Origin: an uncultured Bacteroidia bacterium
GTDB taxonomy: Bacteria > Bacteroidota > Bacteroidia > Bacteroidales > UBA932
DNA: 64,000 nt
Direction: 5' to 3'
Assembly (NCBI GenBank): GCA_902788175.1
Contig: CADAJF010000005.1
Location: 62,001 to 126,000 of the forward strand
This document shows positions 18,412 to 25,432 of this stretch, in pieces. Under the pieces are notes generated by a model, which saw nothing but the letters and a program-made list of their open reading frames with translations, was not told the origin of the DNA and searched no databases. A program made the translations under genes and the position numbers. The first letter of the stretch is position 1; each line of letters starts with the position of its first letter.

Positions 18412-19531
18412 AGGCCTCTTGGGGGGTCATTGAATGGAGGAAAACGTTTCCCGGTGCGCGCAGGAGCACGAATTTGATTTGGTTGCCAGCGGCCTTCTTG
18501 TCCTTCTGGAGGGCTTCCAGGAGCTCCTCCACGGGATAGGGACTTTGCGTGGGAAGGCCTACGGAGGCGAAATCCTCTGCCAGGCGGCGGGCCAGGCCCT
18601 TGGGGGCTTCTCCCAGCCCTTCCGAGACAAGGGCCGCCAGCACGATGCCCATGGCCACCGCCTCTCCGTGGAGGATATCGGCACCTTTTTGCTGGGCCAG
18701 GTACTCAATGGCGTGGCCAAAGCTGTGGCCCAGGTTTAGGACGGCCCGCTCCCCTTGCTCATACGGGTCCCTTTCCACTATCGCGGCCTTAATCCGGGCC
18801 GCCTGCCGCACCCACTCAGCCGGGGCGTGCTCATTTTCGGGCGTTTCTGCGCACGGGAGGGCGATATTTGCCGGTTCGTGCTCATTTTCGGGCGTTTCTG
18901 CGCACGGGAGGGCGATTTTGGCCGGTTCGTGTTCATTTTCGGGCGTTTCTGCGCACGGGAGGGCGGAAAGCAGGGCGGTGTAGGCTTCTGGGGCGGCGAT
19001 GAGGAAGGTTTTGAGCATTTCGGCCAGGCCACAGCGCCACTGGCGGGCTGGGAGGGTTTTCAGGAACTCCGGCGCCAGGAGAGTGAACTCCGGCATGTGG
19101 AAAGCGCCCAGCATGTTCTTGTAGCCGTCCAGGTTCACGCCGGTTTTGCCGCCGATAGCCGCATCCACCTGCCCCAGCAGCGTAGTGGGCACGCTGGCAT
19201 AGCGGATACCCCGCTTGTAAATGGCCGCCGCAAAGCCCGTCACGTCCGTGATGAAGCCGCCGCCGACGGCAAGAAGAAAGGCGCCGCGCCCAGCACCGGC
19301 CTCCAGGAGCCATCGGCAGATAGCCAGCGCCGTCTCCGGTGTTTTTGCATTCTCCGATGCCTCAAGGGCCATTTTGGCTCTTATCGGCAGGCCCCCCAGC
19401 AGCTCCTCTGCTACCCAGTCCACGTTCCTGTCATAGACCACAAACAGCTCCGGCTCCTGGGAGAGCAGCCGGAGAGCATCGGCCCGGTCCAAAAAAGCGG
19501 GACAGGCAGGTTGAGCGTTCAAAGTCATCAC
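18386..19531 (-). CDS. aroB: 3-dehydroquinate synthase with Glu/Pro-rich tandem repeat
   Basis: A 381-residue AroB that cyclises DAHP to 3-dehydroquinate. It has the NAD-binding VGGGFITDVTGFAAAIYKRG segment, PTTLLGQVDAAIGGKTGVN and the metal ligands Glu171 (GLAEMLK), His269 (LNLGHSFGHAIE) and His288 (ILHGEAVAMG). Residues 191-241 are three 17-residue repeats (LPCAETPENEHEPAKIA type) placed between helices in a normally variable region. Translation may start at Met1 or Met2; a -7 box only 4 bases upstream hints at a nearly leaderless mRNA. It is first in the aro-suf operon and overlaps the next gene by 26 bases. Confidence 0.94.
   Translation of the reverse strand: MMTLNAQPACPAFLDRADALRLLSQEPELFVVYDRNVDWVAEELLGGLPIRAKMALEASENAKTPETALAICRWLLEAGAGRGAFLLAVGGGFITDVTGFAAAIYKRGIRYASVPTTLLGQVDAAIGGKTGVNLDGYKNMLGAFHMPEFTLLAPEFLKTLPARQWRCGLAEMLKTFLIAAPEAYTALLSALPCAETPENEHEPAKIALPCAETPENEHEPANIALPCAETPENEHAPAEWVRQAARIKAAIVERDPYEQGERAVLNLGHSFGHAIEYLAQQKGADILHGEAVAMGIVLAALVSEGLGEAPKGLARRLAEDFASVGLPTQSPYPVEELLEALQKDKKAAGNQIKFVLLRAPGNVFLHSMTPQEAYDCYLRSR
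18809..18961. repeat. 51-bp in-frame tandem repeat (three copies) in aroB
   Basis: Three head-to-tail 51-base units encode LPCAETPENEHEPAKIA, LPCAETPENEHEPANIA and LPCAETPENEHAPAEWV. The first two differ by only a few bases, and the third diverges at its end. The high identity suggests recent slippage or recombination, and the copy number may vary between strains. Confidence 0.9.
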
Positions 19532-19534
19532 TTA

Positions 19535-19542
19535 CAAAGATA
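19535..19542 (-). promoter_or_regulatory. Putative -7 box (TATCTTTG) of the aro-suf operon
   Basis: TATCTTTG on the minus strand ends 4 bases before the aroB ATG. If used, transcription would begin at or just inside the first codons, giving a leaderless or near-leaderless message. It lies back to back with the tRNA-Leu promoter. Confidence 0.4.
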
Positions 19543-19551
19543 ACTGAAAAA

Positions 19552-19583
19552 TTTGGCAGTTCCCCGAATTTGCCGTATTTTTG
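19552..19583 (+). promoter_or_regulatory. Promoter of tRNA-Leu
   Basis: TTTG (19552-19555), a 20-base spacer and TATTTTTG (19576-19583) give a textbook Bacteroidetes -33/-7 promoter. The mature tRNA begins 12 bases after the -7 box. This fixes 20 bp as a normal spacer in this genome. Confidence 0.75.
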
Positions 19584-19595
19584 CACTCCATCCCT

Positions 19596-19682
19596 GCCCG
19601 GATGGCGGAATTGGTAGACGCGCTGGACTCAAAATCCTGTGGTAGCAATACCGTGCGGGTTCGATTCCCGCTCTGGGCACCA
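19596..19682 (+). tRNA. tRNA-Leu (anticodon CAA), CCA encoded
   Basis: The 87-base gene starts GCCCGGATGGCGGAATTGG and ends in an acceptor strand TCTGGGC-A-CCA. The acceptor stem GCCCGGA/TCTGGGC has one G-U pair. The anticodon loop CTCAAAA gives anticodon CAA, a long variable arm (GTGGTAGCAATACCG region) is as expected for class II tRNA-Leu, and the T-arm is GCGGGTTCGATTCCCGC. The anticodon stem appears to hold one U-U mismatch. Confidence 0.95.
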
Positions 19683-19730
19683 GGAATCCGCAACAATTTG
19701 TAAATGAGATTGTTGCGGATTCCTCTTTTG
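19682..19730 (+). terminator. Rho-independent terminator after tRNA-Leu
   Basis: A perfect 16-bp inverted repeat, AGGAATCCGCAACAAT (19682-19697) and ATTGTTGCGGATTCCT (19709-19724), is followed by CTTTTG and a further T-run. It begins on the last base of the tRNA CCA. Confidence 0.85.
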
Positions 19731-19788
19731 TTTTTAGGACCGTCCCGAATCCACGTTAGCCAACTCGCTGTATATCAGCGTATTATAA

Positions 19789-19821
19789 AAATCAATCGTC
19801 GCAAAATGCAACGATTGATTT
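19789..19821. repeat. Dispersed palindrome, copy 1 (GTTGCAA family)
   Basis: Arms AAATCAATCGT...ACGATTGATTT around a GCAAAATGC centre, with one C-A mismatch. It is followed by TTTCTGGAAACAGCTGTG, related to the AACAGCTG motif flanking other copies. It lies 73 bases beyond the stop of the minus-strand DUF5723 gene and could end its transcript. Confidence 0.75.
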
Positions 19822-19893
19822 CTGGAAACAGCTGTGGTTCAGTGGGTTAGGTGTCACGGGTGTACGGAAACACGTGCGGTGCCAAGCTCTGGT

Positions 19894-21243
19894 CTACAGG
19901 TCGTAGGTGAGTCCGGCGGTGAGCTGGCGGCTGTTGGCTTTTACGGGGGTGCTGGTATAGGGGATGGTGCCGCCGAAGCCGTCGCTGTAGGCGATGGTGA
20001 GGCGGAAGTGCTTGAAGGCGGCGTGCACGGCTGCGCCCCAGACGGGGCCCAGGCTGCCGCTTCCGCCGCTGGCCACCACACCCAGCCAGCTCCAGGGATT
20101 CCAGGCCAGCACGCCCTGGGCCTCCATATAAGGCATCTCTTTCGTACCCACGTAGTTACCCGTTGCGCCCAGCGAGAGTGCCCGGTAGAACGGAAGCTCA
20201 TACCGAACTGCCAGGTTGGCCTGGAAAGGAACGGGCTCGAAGAGGGTTTGGCTCCTCACGGGCTTGAGCTTGAGGGTTTGCTTGAACTGATCCAGCTGCT
20301 CATTGAGCTTTTCCTTCAGGCCGTCGGCATTGAGCTCATCCATGCCAAGGCCCTCCAGACCGGTGAAGTTCACGCTGCCCTTGGACTGTCCTGAGTTGCC
20401 GTAATACCAGAAGAGGCCGCCCAGATCCGTCACCGAGGCCGAGAGGGACAAGCCCTCCAGCGGTGTCAGCACCACACCCAGGTCCAGCGCAAGACCGGCG
20501 CCCGAAGGCAGGAACCAGCGGTCTTTGGGGTTCAGGTTCAGGAAACTCAGATAGCCATCCTTGTCCGTTCCCACCTTGTTCCAATGGCTGGTGAGGGAAA
20601 GGTCTGCCTGGATATCGGCGCGGTATTCCTGCTCCGTGAAGGTCATGTCCAGCTGGGTGAGCCTGTAGCGGAGCGACTCCATACCCACCAGCAGCTTGGC
20701 GCGCGCACCCACGGACACCCAGTCTGCCAGCTGCCTGGAATAGCCGTAGGCCAGTTCTATATAGGCGTTACCGGCCACCTGCATGCCGTCAAGCCGGTAA
20801 TTCTTCCCGGACGTTCCCTGCTTCAGGATGGAAAAGATGTCCTTGGGGACGGAAAGCGAGTACTGCGCACGGACATTGGCCTCCAGGGTATGGAAAGCCG
20901 GTCCTTTTTTCCAACCATAGGAAAGAAGATGTACGTCATACTGACCGCCCAGGGAATTGACGTCCTTCAGATTTCCCAGGAATTCCTGGGCCGAAACACT
21001 TGAATGAAAGGCCGTTACCAATTCATCTCCCCGGCGGTAAAGAAAACTCTCCGCGCCAATGTTGTTGCGGCTCCGGCTGCCCCACTGCCCCAGTGCCAGG
21101 AAAGGGGTATCGGCCTGCAAAGCGGGATTGTAGCGATAGCCCAGGCGGTAACCGTCCAGGAAAAACGCCTGCGGGAAACTCTGTGCACCGGCATTGACCG
21201 CCATCAGGGCGCACGCAAGAATAAGGATGATGCTCTTTTTCAT
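19894..21243 (-). CDS. DUF5723-type outer membrane beta-barrel protein
   Basis: A 449-residue protein with a signal peptide (MKKSIILILACALMAVNAGAQ). Its composition alternates aromatic and small residues as in beta-barrels, ending in ANSRQLTAGLTYDL. The opening (SFPQAFFLDGYRLGYRYNPALQAD...FLALGQWG) and the central TDLGGLFWYYGN segment fit the DUF5723 family of Bacteroidetes, whose role is unknown. It starts 6 bases after the end of a lipoprotein gene, and such pairs are probably co-expressed. The family call rests on recall of conserved blocks. Confidence 0.75.
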   Translation of the reverse strand: MKKSIILILACALMAVNAGAQSFPQAFFLDGYRLGYRYNPALQADTPFLALGQWGSRSRNNIGAESFLYRRGDELVTAFHSSVSAQEFLGNLKDVNSLGGQYDVHLLSYGWKKGPAFHTLEANVRAQYSLSVPKDIFSILKQGTSGKNYRLDGMQVAGNAYIELAYGYSRQLADWVSVGARAKLLVGMESLRYRLTQLDMTFTEQEYRADIQADLSLTSHWNKVGTDKDGYLSFLNLNPKDRWFLPSGAGLALDLGVVLTPLEGLSLSASVTDLGGLFWYYGNSGQSKGSVNFTGLEGLGMDELNADGLKEKLNEQLDQFKQTLKLKPVRSQTLFEPVPFQANLAVRYELPFYRALSLGATGNYVGTKEMPYMEAQGVLAWNPWSWLGVVASGGSGSLGPVWGAAVHAAFKHFRLTIAYSDGFGGTIPYTSTPVKANSRQLTAGLTYDL

Positions 21244-21249
21244 GGCCGA

Positions 21250-22407
21250 CTACTTTTCAGGAATGGTGATACCGCCGCTGACAACAGCAGAGGAAGACTT
21301 GATTTGAACCCCTTGCCGGGTGGTGAGGGCCACTTTTTCAAAGCCGGGCGCTCCGGTAAGCTGAATGTCCAGCAAGAGCTCCCCGATATCCGGGATGCAG
21401 CCTTCCAGGGCCTCAATGGATACGGTGATGCTGCTGGTGGCGGGATTCTCCATGGAACCTGCGGCAATGGTGAAGCCGGAAACAATCTTGATATTATCGT
21501 CTGCGACAGCTTCATCCCCTTCGTTTTCCTTAGGCCGGAGCAGGCGGACATTGTCCACGCCAACCGCAATGGGGATGGTGCTCTCCACCTCCAGGGTGAG
21601 CTGGCATTTCTTCAGTTTGAACTGGCCCATCGGCAGGCCGATCTTACCCGTTGAGATATTGGAAAGCGGAAGCTTGAAACCCTTTCCCACGGCCAGGCCG
21701 CAGGAGAAGACGTAGTCCAGCGAGAAGAAGAGGTTCCCGGTGTCGTCGGCGATCCTGGAAAGCATGTTGGCCGGCAGATCGAACGTCAGATGGGACAAAT
21801 CCAGGGACGACATGGTCCCCGAGACACTCTCCGGAACAGAAACGCTGACAATGTCCACGGACCCCCTTCTGGGAATGGCGAACCGGTCCATTTCCGGTAT
21901 GCGGGCCGTGTGCTCCTCCTCTCCTGTGTAGCGGTAAGAGGCGCTGCTGGTGACCGGAACTTCCACCCTGAGCGGATTGGTGGCGCTGATACCCAGTTGC
22001 TGCCGTACCGGAACAAGCCCAAAATAAGACAGCAGGGTGACCATCCCGTCCACTTGGGCCGACTGGGGGCCCGCATCCCACGCCTGCGCCAGCCCGGGGT
22101 CATTCAGCTGGGCAGACACTTCATAAACGTTCTTCTTGAAGATGGCACCGCGGGTTTCCAGTTTCAGAAGGCCGTCATCGGCCACTTTCAGGAGCTCTCC
22201 CAGCACTTGGCCGATTCCCTCCATCCGCCCCAGCTTATCCACAAAAGAACCAAGGGTAATGGGGCCGATACTACCCAGCGGGGCCGATACCTCCTCTTCG
22301 AACAAGGTCATCTCCGTGTTCATCCCTTCCCAGATGTCGTACTCTTGCCGGGAGCAGCCAAGCACCAGCGGAAGCAGGAGGATAAGGCAAAGTTGCACGC
22401 GTTTCAT
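21250..22407 (-). CDS. Hypothetical lipoprotein paired with the DUF5723 barrel
   Basis: The start chosen is MKRVQLCLILLLPLVLGCS at 22407, giving a lipoprotein of 385 residues and fitting a promoter 20 bases upstream. An earlier in-frame ATG would add 43 residues that lack a signal. The mature part is beta-rich, repeats hydrophobic strands (GSIGPITLGSFVDKLG, LTFDLPANMLSRIADDTG) and ends SSSAVVSGGITIPEK. No known enzyme motif was seen. It precedes the DUF5723 gene by 6 bases and may be its surface or periplasmic partner. Confidence 0.8.
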   Translation of the reverse strand: MKRVQLCLILLLPLVLGCSRQEYDIWEGMNTEMTLFEEEVSAPLGSIGPITLGSFVDKLGRMEGIGQVLGELLKVADDGLLKLETRGAIFKKNVYEVSAQLNDPGLAQAWDAGPQSAQVDGMVTLLSYFGLVPVRQQLGISATNPLRVEVPVTSSASYRYTGEEEHTARIPEMDRFAIPRRGSVDIVSVSVPESVSGTMSSLDLSHLTFDLPANMLSRIADDTGNLFFSLDYVFSCGLAVGKGFKLPLSNISTGKIGLPMGQFKLKKCQLTLEVESTIPIAVGVDNVRLLRPKENEGDEAVADDNIKIVSGFTIAAGSMENPATSSITVSIEALEGCIPDIGELLLDIQLTGAPGFEKVALTTRQGVQIKSSSAVVSGGITIPEK

Positions 22408-22427
22408 AAGAATAGATTTATTTGTCA

Positions 22428-22459
22428 CAAAGTTACTGCATTTCGACGTATTTAACAAG
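22428..22459 (-). promoter_or_regulatory. Promoter of the lipoprotein-DUF5723 operon
   Basis: On the minus strand CTTG (22459-22456), a 20-base spacer and TAACTTTG (22435-22428) match the Bacteroidetes -33/-7 pattern. The ATG at 22407 is 20 bases further on. Confidence 0.6.
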
Positions 22460-22543
22460 ATTTTTGCCGTTTTTGTCCAATAATTAATCCTTTTCGACAA
22501 TTTTTCGGCACCTCCGCTATCTAACAGTTTGCTCATTATTTAC

Positions 22544-22551
22544 TATCTTTG
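22544..22551 (+). promoter_or_regulatory. Putative -7 box (TATCTTTG) for the small lipoprotein gene
   Basis: TATCTTTG fits TAnnTTTG and lies 25 bases before the ATG at 22577. A TTTG at 22528 is only 12 bases away, too near for a standard -33 box. Confidence 0.45.
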
Positions 22552-22576
22552 CCTCGTATAACGTTTACTTATTGCT

Positions 22577-23134
22577 ATGAACAGATTTTTGCTCCTCATG
22601 GCCGCTGTTGCCAGCCTTTTTATCACATCTTGTAAAAAGGACGACTATTCCTCCCTCATCGGGTCCTGGAAAGGCTATTCCCGCTCATACACCGTCCTGA
22701 AAAATGGCCAGCCCGTCTCTCCCGAGACTTTTGTCCGTGATCTAATCAAGGTCGGGGAATTGGAGGAACCGGAAGATGCGAAAGAGATGGCCGAATATAT
22801 CGAAGAGGCAAAGAGCGCCATCTACGACGAATATCTCCTTGAAGGGGATGAGGACATTACCCTTACCTTCCACAATGACGGAAAACTCACTTCCGTTTAC
22901 GTAGACGAAAAGCCGGAGACCCAACATCTGACCTATTCCTTAAGTGGAAAAACGCTCACTATCATGGACCCCAGCGACCCCTCCGAAACCATGGTCGTGA
23001 CTATCGTATTGCTCAACCAAAAAGAATTCGCGTTCACCCACGACACTTCTGATACCTATCGTGTCAATCAATCTATGAAGTCTTTGGGCTACAGCATGCG
23101 TAGCCAGGTGCTTTTCAAGAAGATCTTCCTCTAA
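22577..23134 (+). CDS. Small lipoprotein, possible lipocalin-like fold
   Basis: The 185-residue product has a lipobox (VASLFITSC) followed by KKDDYSSLIGSWKGYSRSY. A GxW motif near the mature N-terminus and later strands (ITLTFHNDGKLTSVYVDEK, GKTLTIMDPSDPSETMVV) resemble Bacteroidetes lipocalin-like lipoproteins, but similarity is weak and no function is claimed. The uvrA-like gene starts 24 bases downstream on the same strand. Confidence 0.7.
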   Translation: MNRFLLLMAAVASLFITSCKKDDYSSLIGSWKGYSRSYTVLKNGQPVSPETFVRDLIKVGELEEPEDAKEMAEYIEEAKSAIYDEYLLEGDEDITLTFHNDGKLTSVYVDEKPETQHLTYSLSGKTLTIMDPSDPSETMVVTIVLLNQKEFAFTHDTSDTYRVNQSMKSLGYSMRSQVLFKKIFL

Positions 23135-23158
23135 AGGCCACCGATTGCGTTCTCGGGC

Positions 23159-25432
23159 ATGGAACAAGCAGGTGCAAAGCCCTTTCGGGACAGGGAAAAA
23201 AACAGCATTCGCATACGGGGTGCGCGGGAGAACAACCTCAAGGAACTCTCGCTGGATATTCCCAAATACAAGATTACGGTTTTCACGGGCGTGAGCGGCT
23301 CGGGAAAGAGTTCGCTGGTGCTGGATACCCTGGCCGCCAAGAGCCGCCGGGAGCTCAACGACACCTTCCCCAGCTTTGTACAGCAGTACCTTCCCAAGTA
23401 CGGCAGACCGCACGTGGACAGCATCGAGGGGCTTCCCATTGCCATTGTCATAGACCAGAAAAAACCTGCGCAGAATTCCCGCTCTACCGTAGGCACCTAC
23501 ACGGATACCTATTCCCTGATGCGCCTCCTTTTCTCGCGCGTGGGAAAGCCTTTTGTGGGCTACTCGGACAGCTTCAGCTTCAACCATCCTCAGGGAAGCT
23601 GCCCGCGCTGCAGCGGCCTGGGGGAAATCCGCGAGCTGGACATCCACAAACTGGTGGACTTTGACAAAAGCCTCAACGACGAGGACACCATCCACTACAT
23701 CGCCTTCGGGAAGGGTGGCTGGCGCTGGATACGCTATGCCCACAGCGGCCTTTTTGACCTGGACAAGAAGATCAAGGACTACAGTCCGGAGGAGCTGGAC
23801 CTTTTCCTGAACAGCCCGCAGATAAAGCTGAAGAACCCGCCCTCCAACTGGCCAAAAACGGCTAAGTACGAGGGACTTATCCCGCGGATGTACCGCAGTA
23901 TCATCAACTCAGAGGAAGGCCTGCTGCATGCCGCGGTGCTGAACCCCATGCTCACCATGGGCACCTGCCCGGACTGCGGCGGCACCCGTCTCAACCCCAA
24001 GGTCCTCACCTGCCGCATCGAGGGCCTCAACATTGCCCAGGCCTGCGCGCTTTCCATCTCCCGGCTCTGGGAATGGACAGCCGGTCTTCAGGACCCGCTG
24101 GCTGTGGACCTGAAAGAGGCCATCGGCGCCCGGCTGGGTGCGCTGGAGGAGATAGGCCTTGGCTACCTGAGCCTGGACCGCGCGGTGGGTACCCTTTCCG
24201 GCGGCGAAGCCCAGCGCTGCAAGATAGCCAAGTATATAAACTCTTCACTCTCAGACGTTCTCTATATCCTGGACGAGCCCTCCGTGGGGCTCCACAACCA
24301 GGACATCGAGCGCATGAAACGCTCCGTTCAGCGCCTGCGGGACCATGGTAATACCGTCCTGCTGGTAGAGCACCACAAAGAGCTTATCCGCATAGCAGAC
24401 CACGTGGTGGATCTGGGTCCCGGCCCCGGGGCCGATGGCGGCCACATCACCTTCCAAGGCTCCTACCAGGAGCTCCTGCAAAGCGACACTGCCACCGGCC
24501 GCCTCATGGGACAGGCGCTGCCTTTCAAGGCCTCTCCCAGGCCCGTCACCCAAAGCTTTCCGCTCAGGGATGCCTCGCTTCACAATCTTAAAAACCTTTC
24601 TATAGACATTCCGCTGGGCGTTTTCGGCGTTGTGGCAGGCGTGGCCGGCAGCGGAAAGAGCTCGCTCATGGAGTGCTTCCGCAAGGCCTGTCCGGAGGAG
24701 ATGGTTTACATCAGCCAGAAGAGTATCGGCGTAAGTCTCCGCTCTACCCCCGCCACCTACATGGAAGTGGCGGGCGACATCCGCAAGGCCTTTGCCAAGG
24801 CGCACAGGCTCAAGGAGGAGTATTTCTCTTTCAACGGCAAGGGCGCCTGCCCCGTGTGCGGCGGCAAGGGCGTCATCGTGTCGGAGATGGCCTTCATGGA
24901 TTCCATCGAGACGGTGTGCGAGGCCTGCGGCGGGCTTCGCTTCGGCCCGGAGGCGCTGCAATACAGCTTACGCGGGCTCAATATCGCGCAGGTGATGGAC
25001 CTTTCCGTGCGCAAAGCCATGGCCTTTTTCGAGGGCAGCGCCATCGAGCGCAAGCTCAGGCCCCTGGCCGATGTGGGCCTGCAGTACCTGCACCTGAACC
25101 AGGCGCTTTCCACCCTTTCCGGAGGGGAGCTCCAGCGCCTCAAACTGGCCTCCCACCTTGGCAGCCAAGGGAAAATCTTCGTCATGGACGAGCCCACCGA
25201 CGGCCTGCACTCCCAGGATATCCACCATATCCTGCGCCTGTTCGACTCCCTGGTAGAGCAGGGAAACACGGTCTGGCTCATCGAGCACAACACAGACGTT
25301 ATCCGCAGCGCGGACTATGTGATAGAACTGGGCCCCGGCGCCGGCGAAAAAGGGGGCCGCATCCTTTTCTGCGGTCCCCCTTCGGCACTTCCTGCCTGCC
25401 CGGAGTCTGTCACCGGGCCGTATCTTATTTGA
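23159..25432 (+). CDS. UvrA-like ABC ATPase (short UvrA paralogue)
   Basis: At 757 residues this is about 180 shorter than canonical UvrA (about 940). It has both ATPase modules: Walker A GVSGSGKSS near residue 44 with LSGGEAQRCKIAKY and LDEPSVGLHNQD, and a second GVAGSGKSS with LSGGELQRLKLASHL and MDEPTDGLHSQD. A CPVCGGKG...CEACGG zinc module is present in the second half. The UvrB-interaction and insertion domains appear reduced, as in class II UvrA/DrrC-type proteins linked to DNA repair or drug tolerance. It overlaps the convergent oxidoreductase gene by 8 bases. The genome's canonical uvrA is not in view. Confidence 0.88.
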   Translation: MEQAGAKPFRDREKNSIRIRGARENNLKELSLDIPKYKITVFTGVSGSGKSSLVLDTLAAKSRRELNDTFPSFVQQYLPKYGRPHVDSIEGLPIAIVIDQKKPAQNSRSTVGTYTDTYSLMRLLFSRVGKPFVGYSDSFSFNHPQGSCPRCSGLGEIRELDIHKLVDFDKSLNDEDTIHYIAFGKGGWRWIRYAHSGLFDLDKKIKDYSPEELDLFLNSPQIKLKNPPSNWPKTAKYEGLIPRMYRSIINSEEGLLHAAVLNPMLTMGTCPDCGGTRLNPKVLTCRIEGLNIAQACALSISRLWEWTAGLQDPLAVDLKEAIGARLGALEEIGLGYLSLDRAVGTLSGGEAQRCKIAKYINSSLSDVLYILDEPSVGLHNQDIERMKRSVQRLRDHGNTVLLVEHHKELIRIADHVVDLGPGPGADGGHITFQGSYQELLQSDTATGRLMGQALPFKASPRPVTQSFPLRDASLHNLKNLSIDIPLGVFGVVAGVAGSGKSSLMECFRKACPEEMVYISQKSIGVSLRSTPATYMEVAGDIRKAFAKAHRLKEEYFSFNGKGACPVCGGKGVIVSEMAFMDSIETVCEACGGLRFGPEALQYSLRGLNIAQVMDLSVRKAMAFFEGSAIERKLRPLADVGLQYLHLNQALSTLSGGELQRLKLASHLGSQGKIFVMDEPTDGLHSQDIHHILRLFDSLVEQGNTVWLIEHNTDVIRSADYVIELGPGAGEKGGRILFCGPPSALPACPESVTGPYLI

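Noticed and set aside
18809..18961. CRISPR-like direct repeats
   Set aside because: The units are contiguous with no spacers and are in frame inside aroB, so they are coding tandem repeats.
19596..19730. tRNA-Leu 3' end as an integration site of a mobile element
   Set aside because: The inverted repeat after the tRNA is a simple terminator. No integrase and no second copy of the tRNA end were seen.
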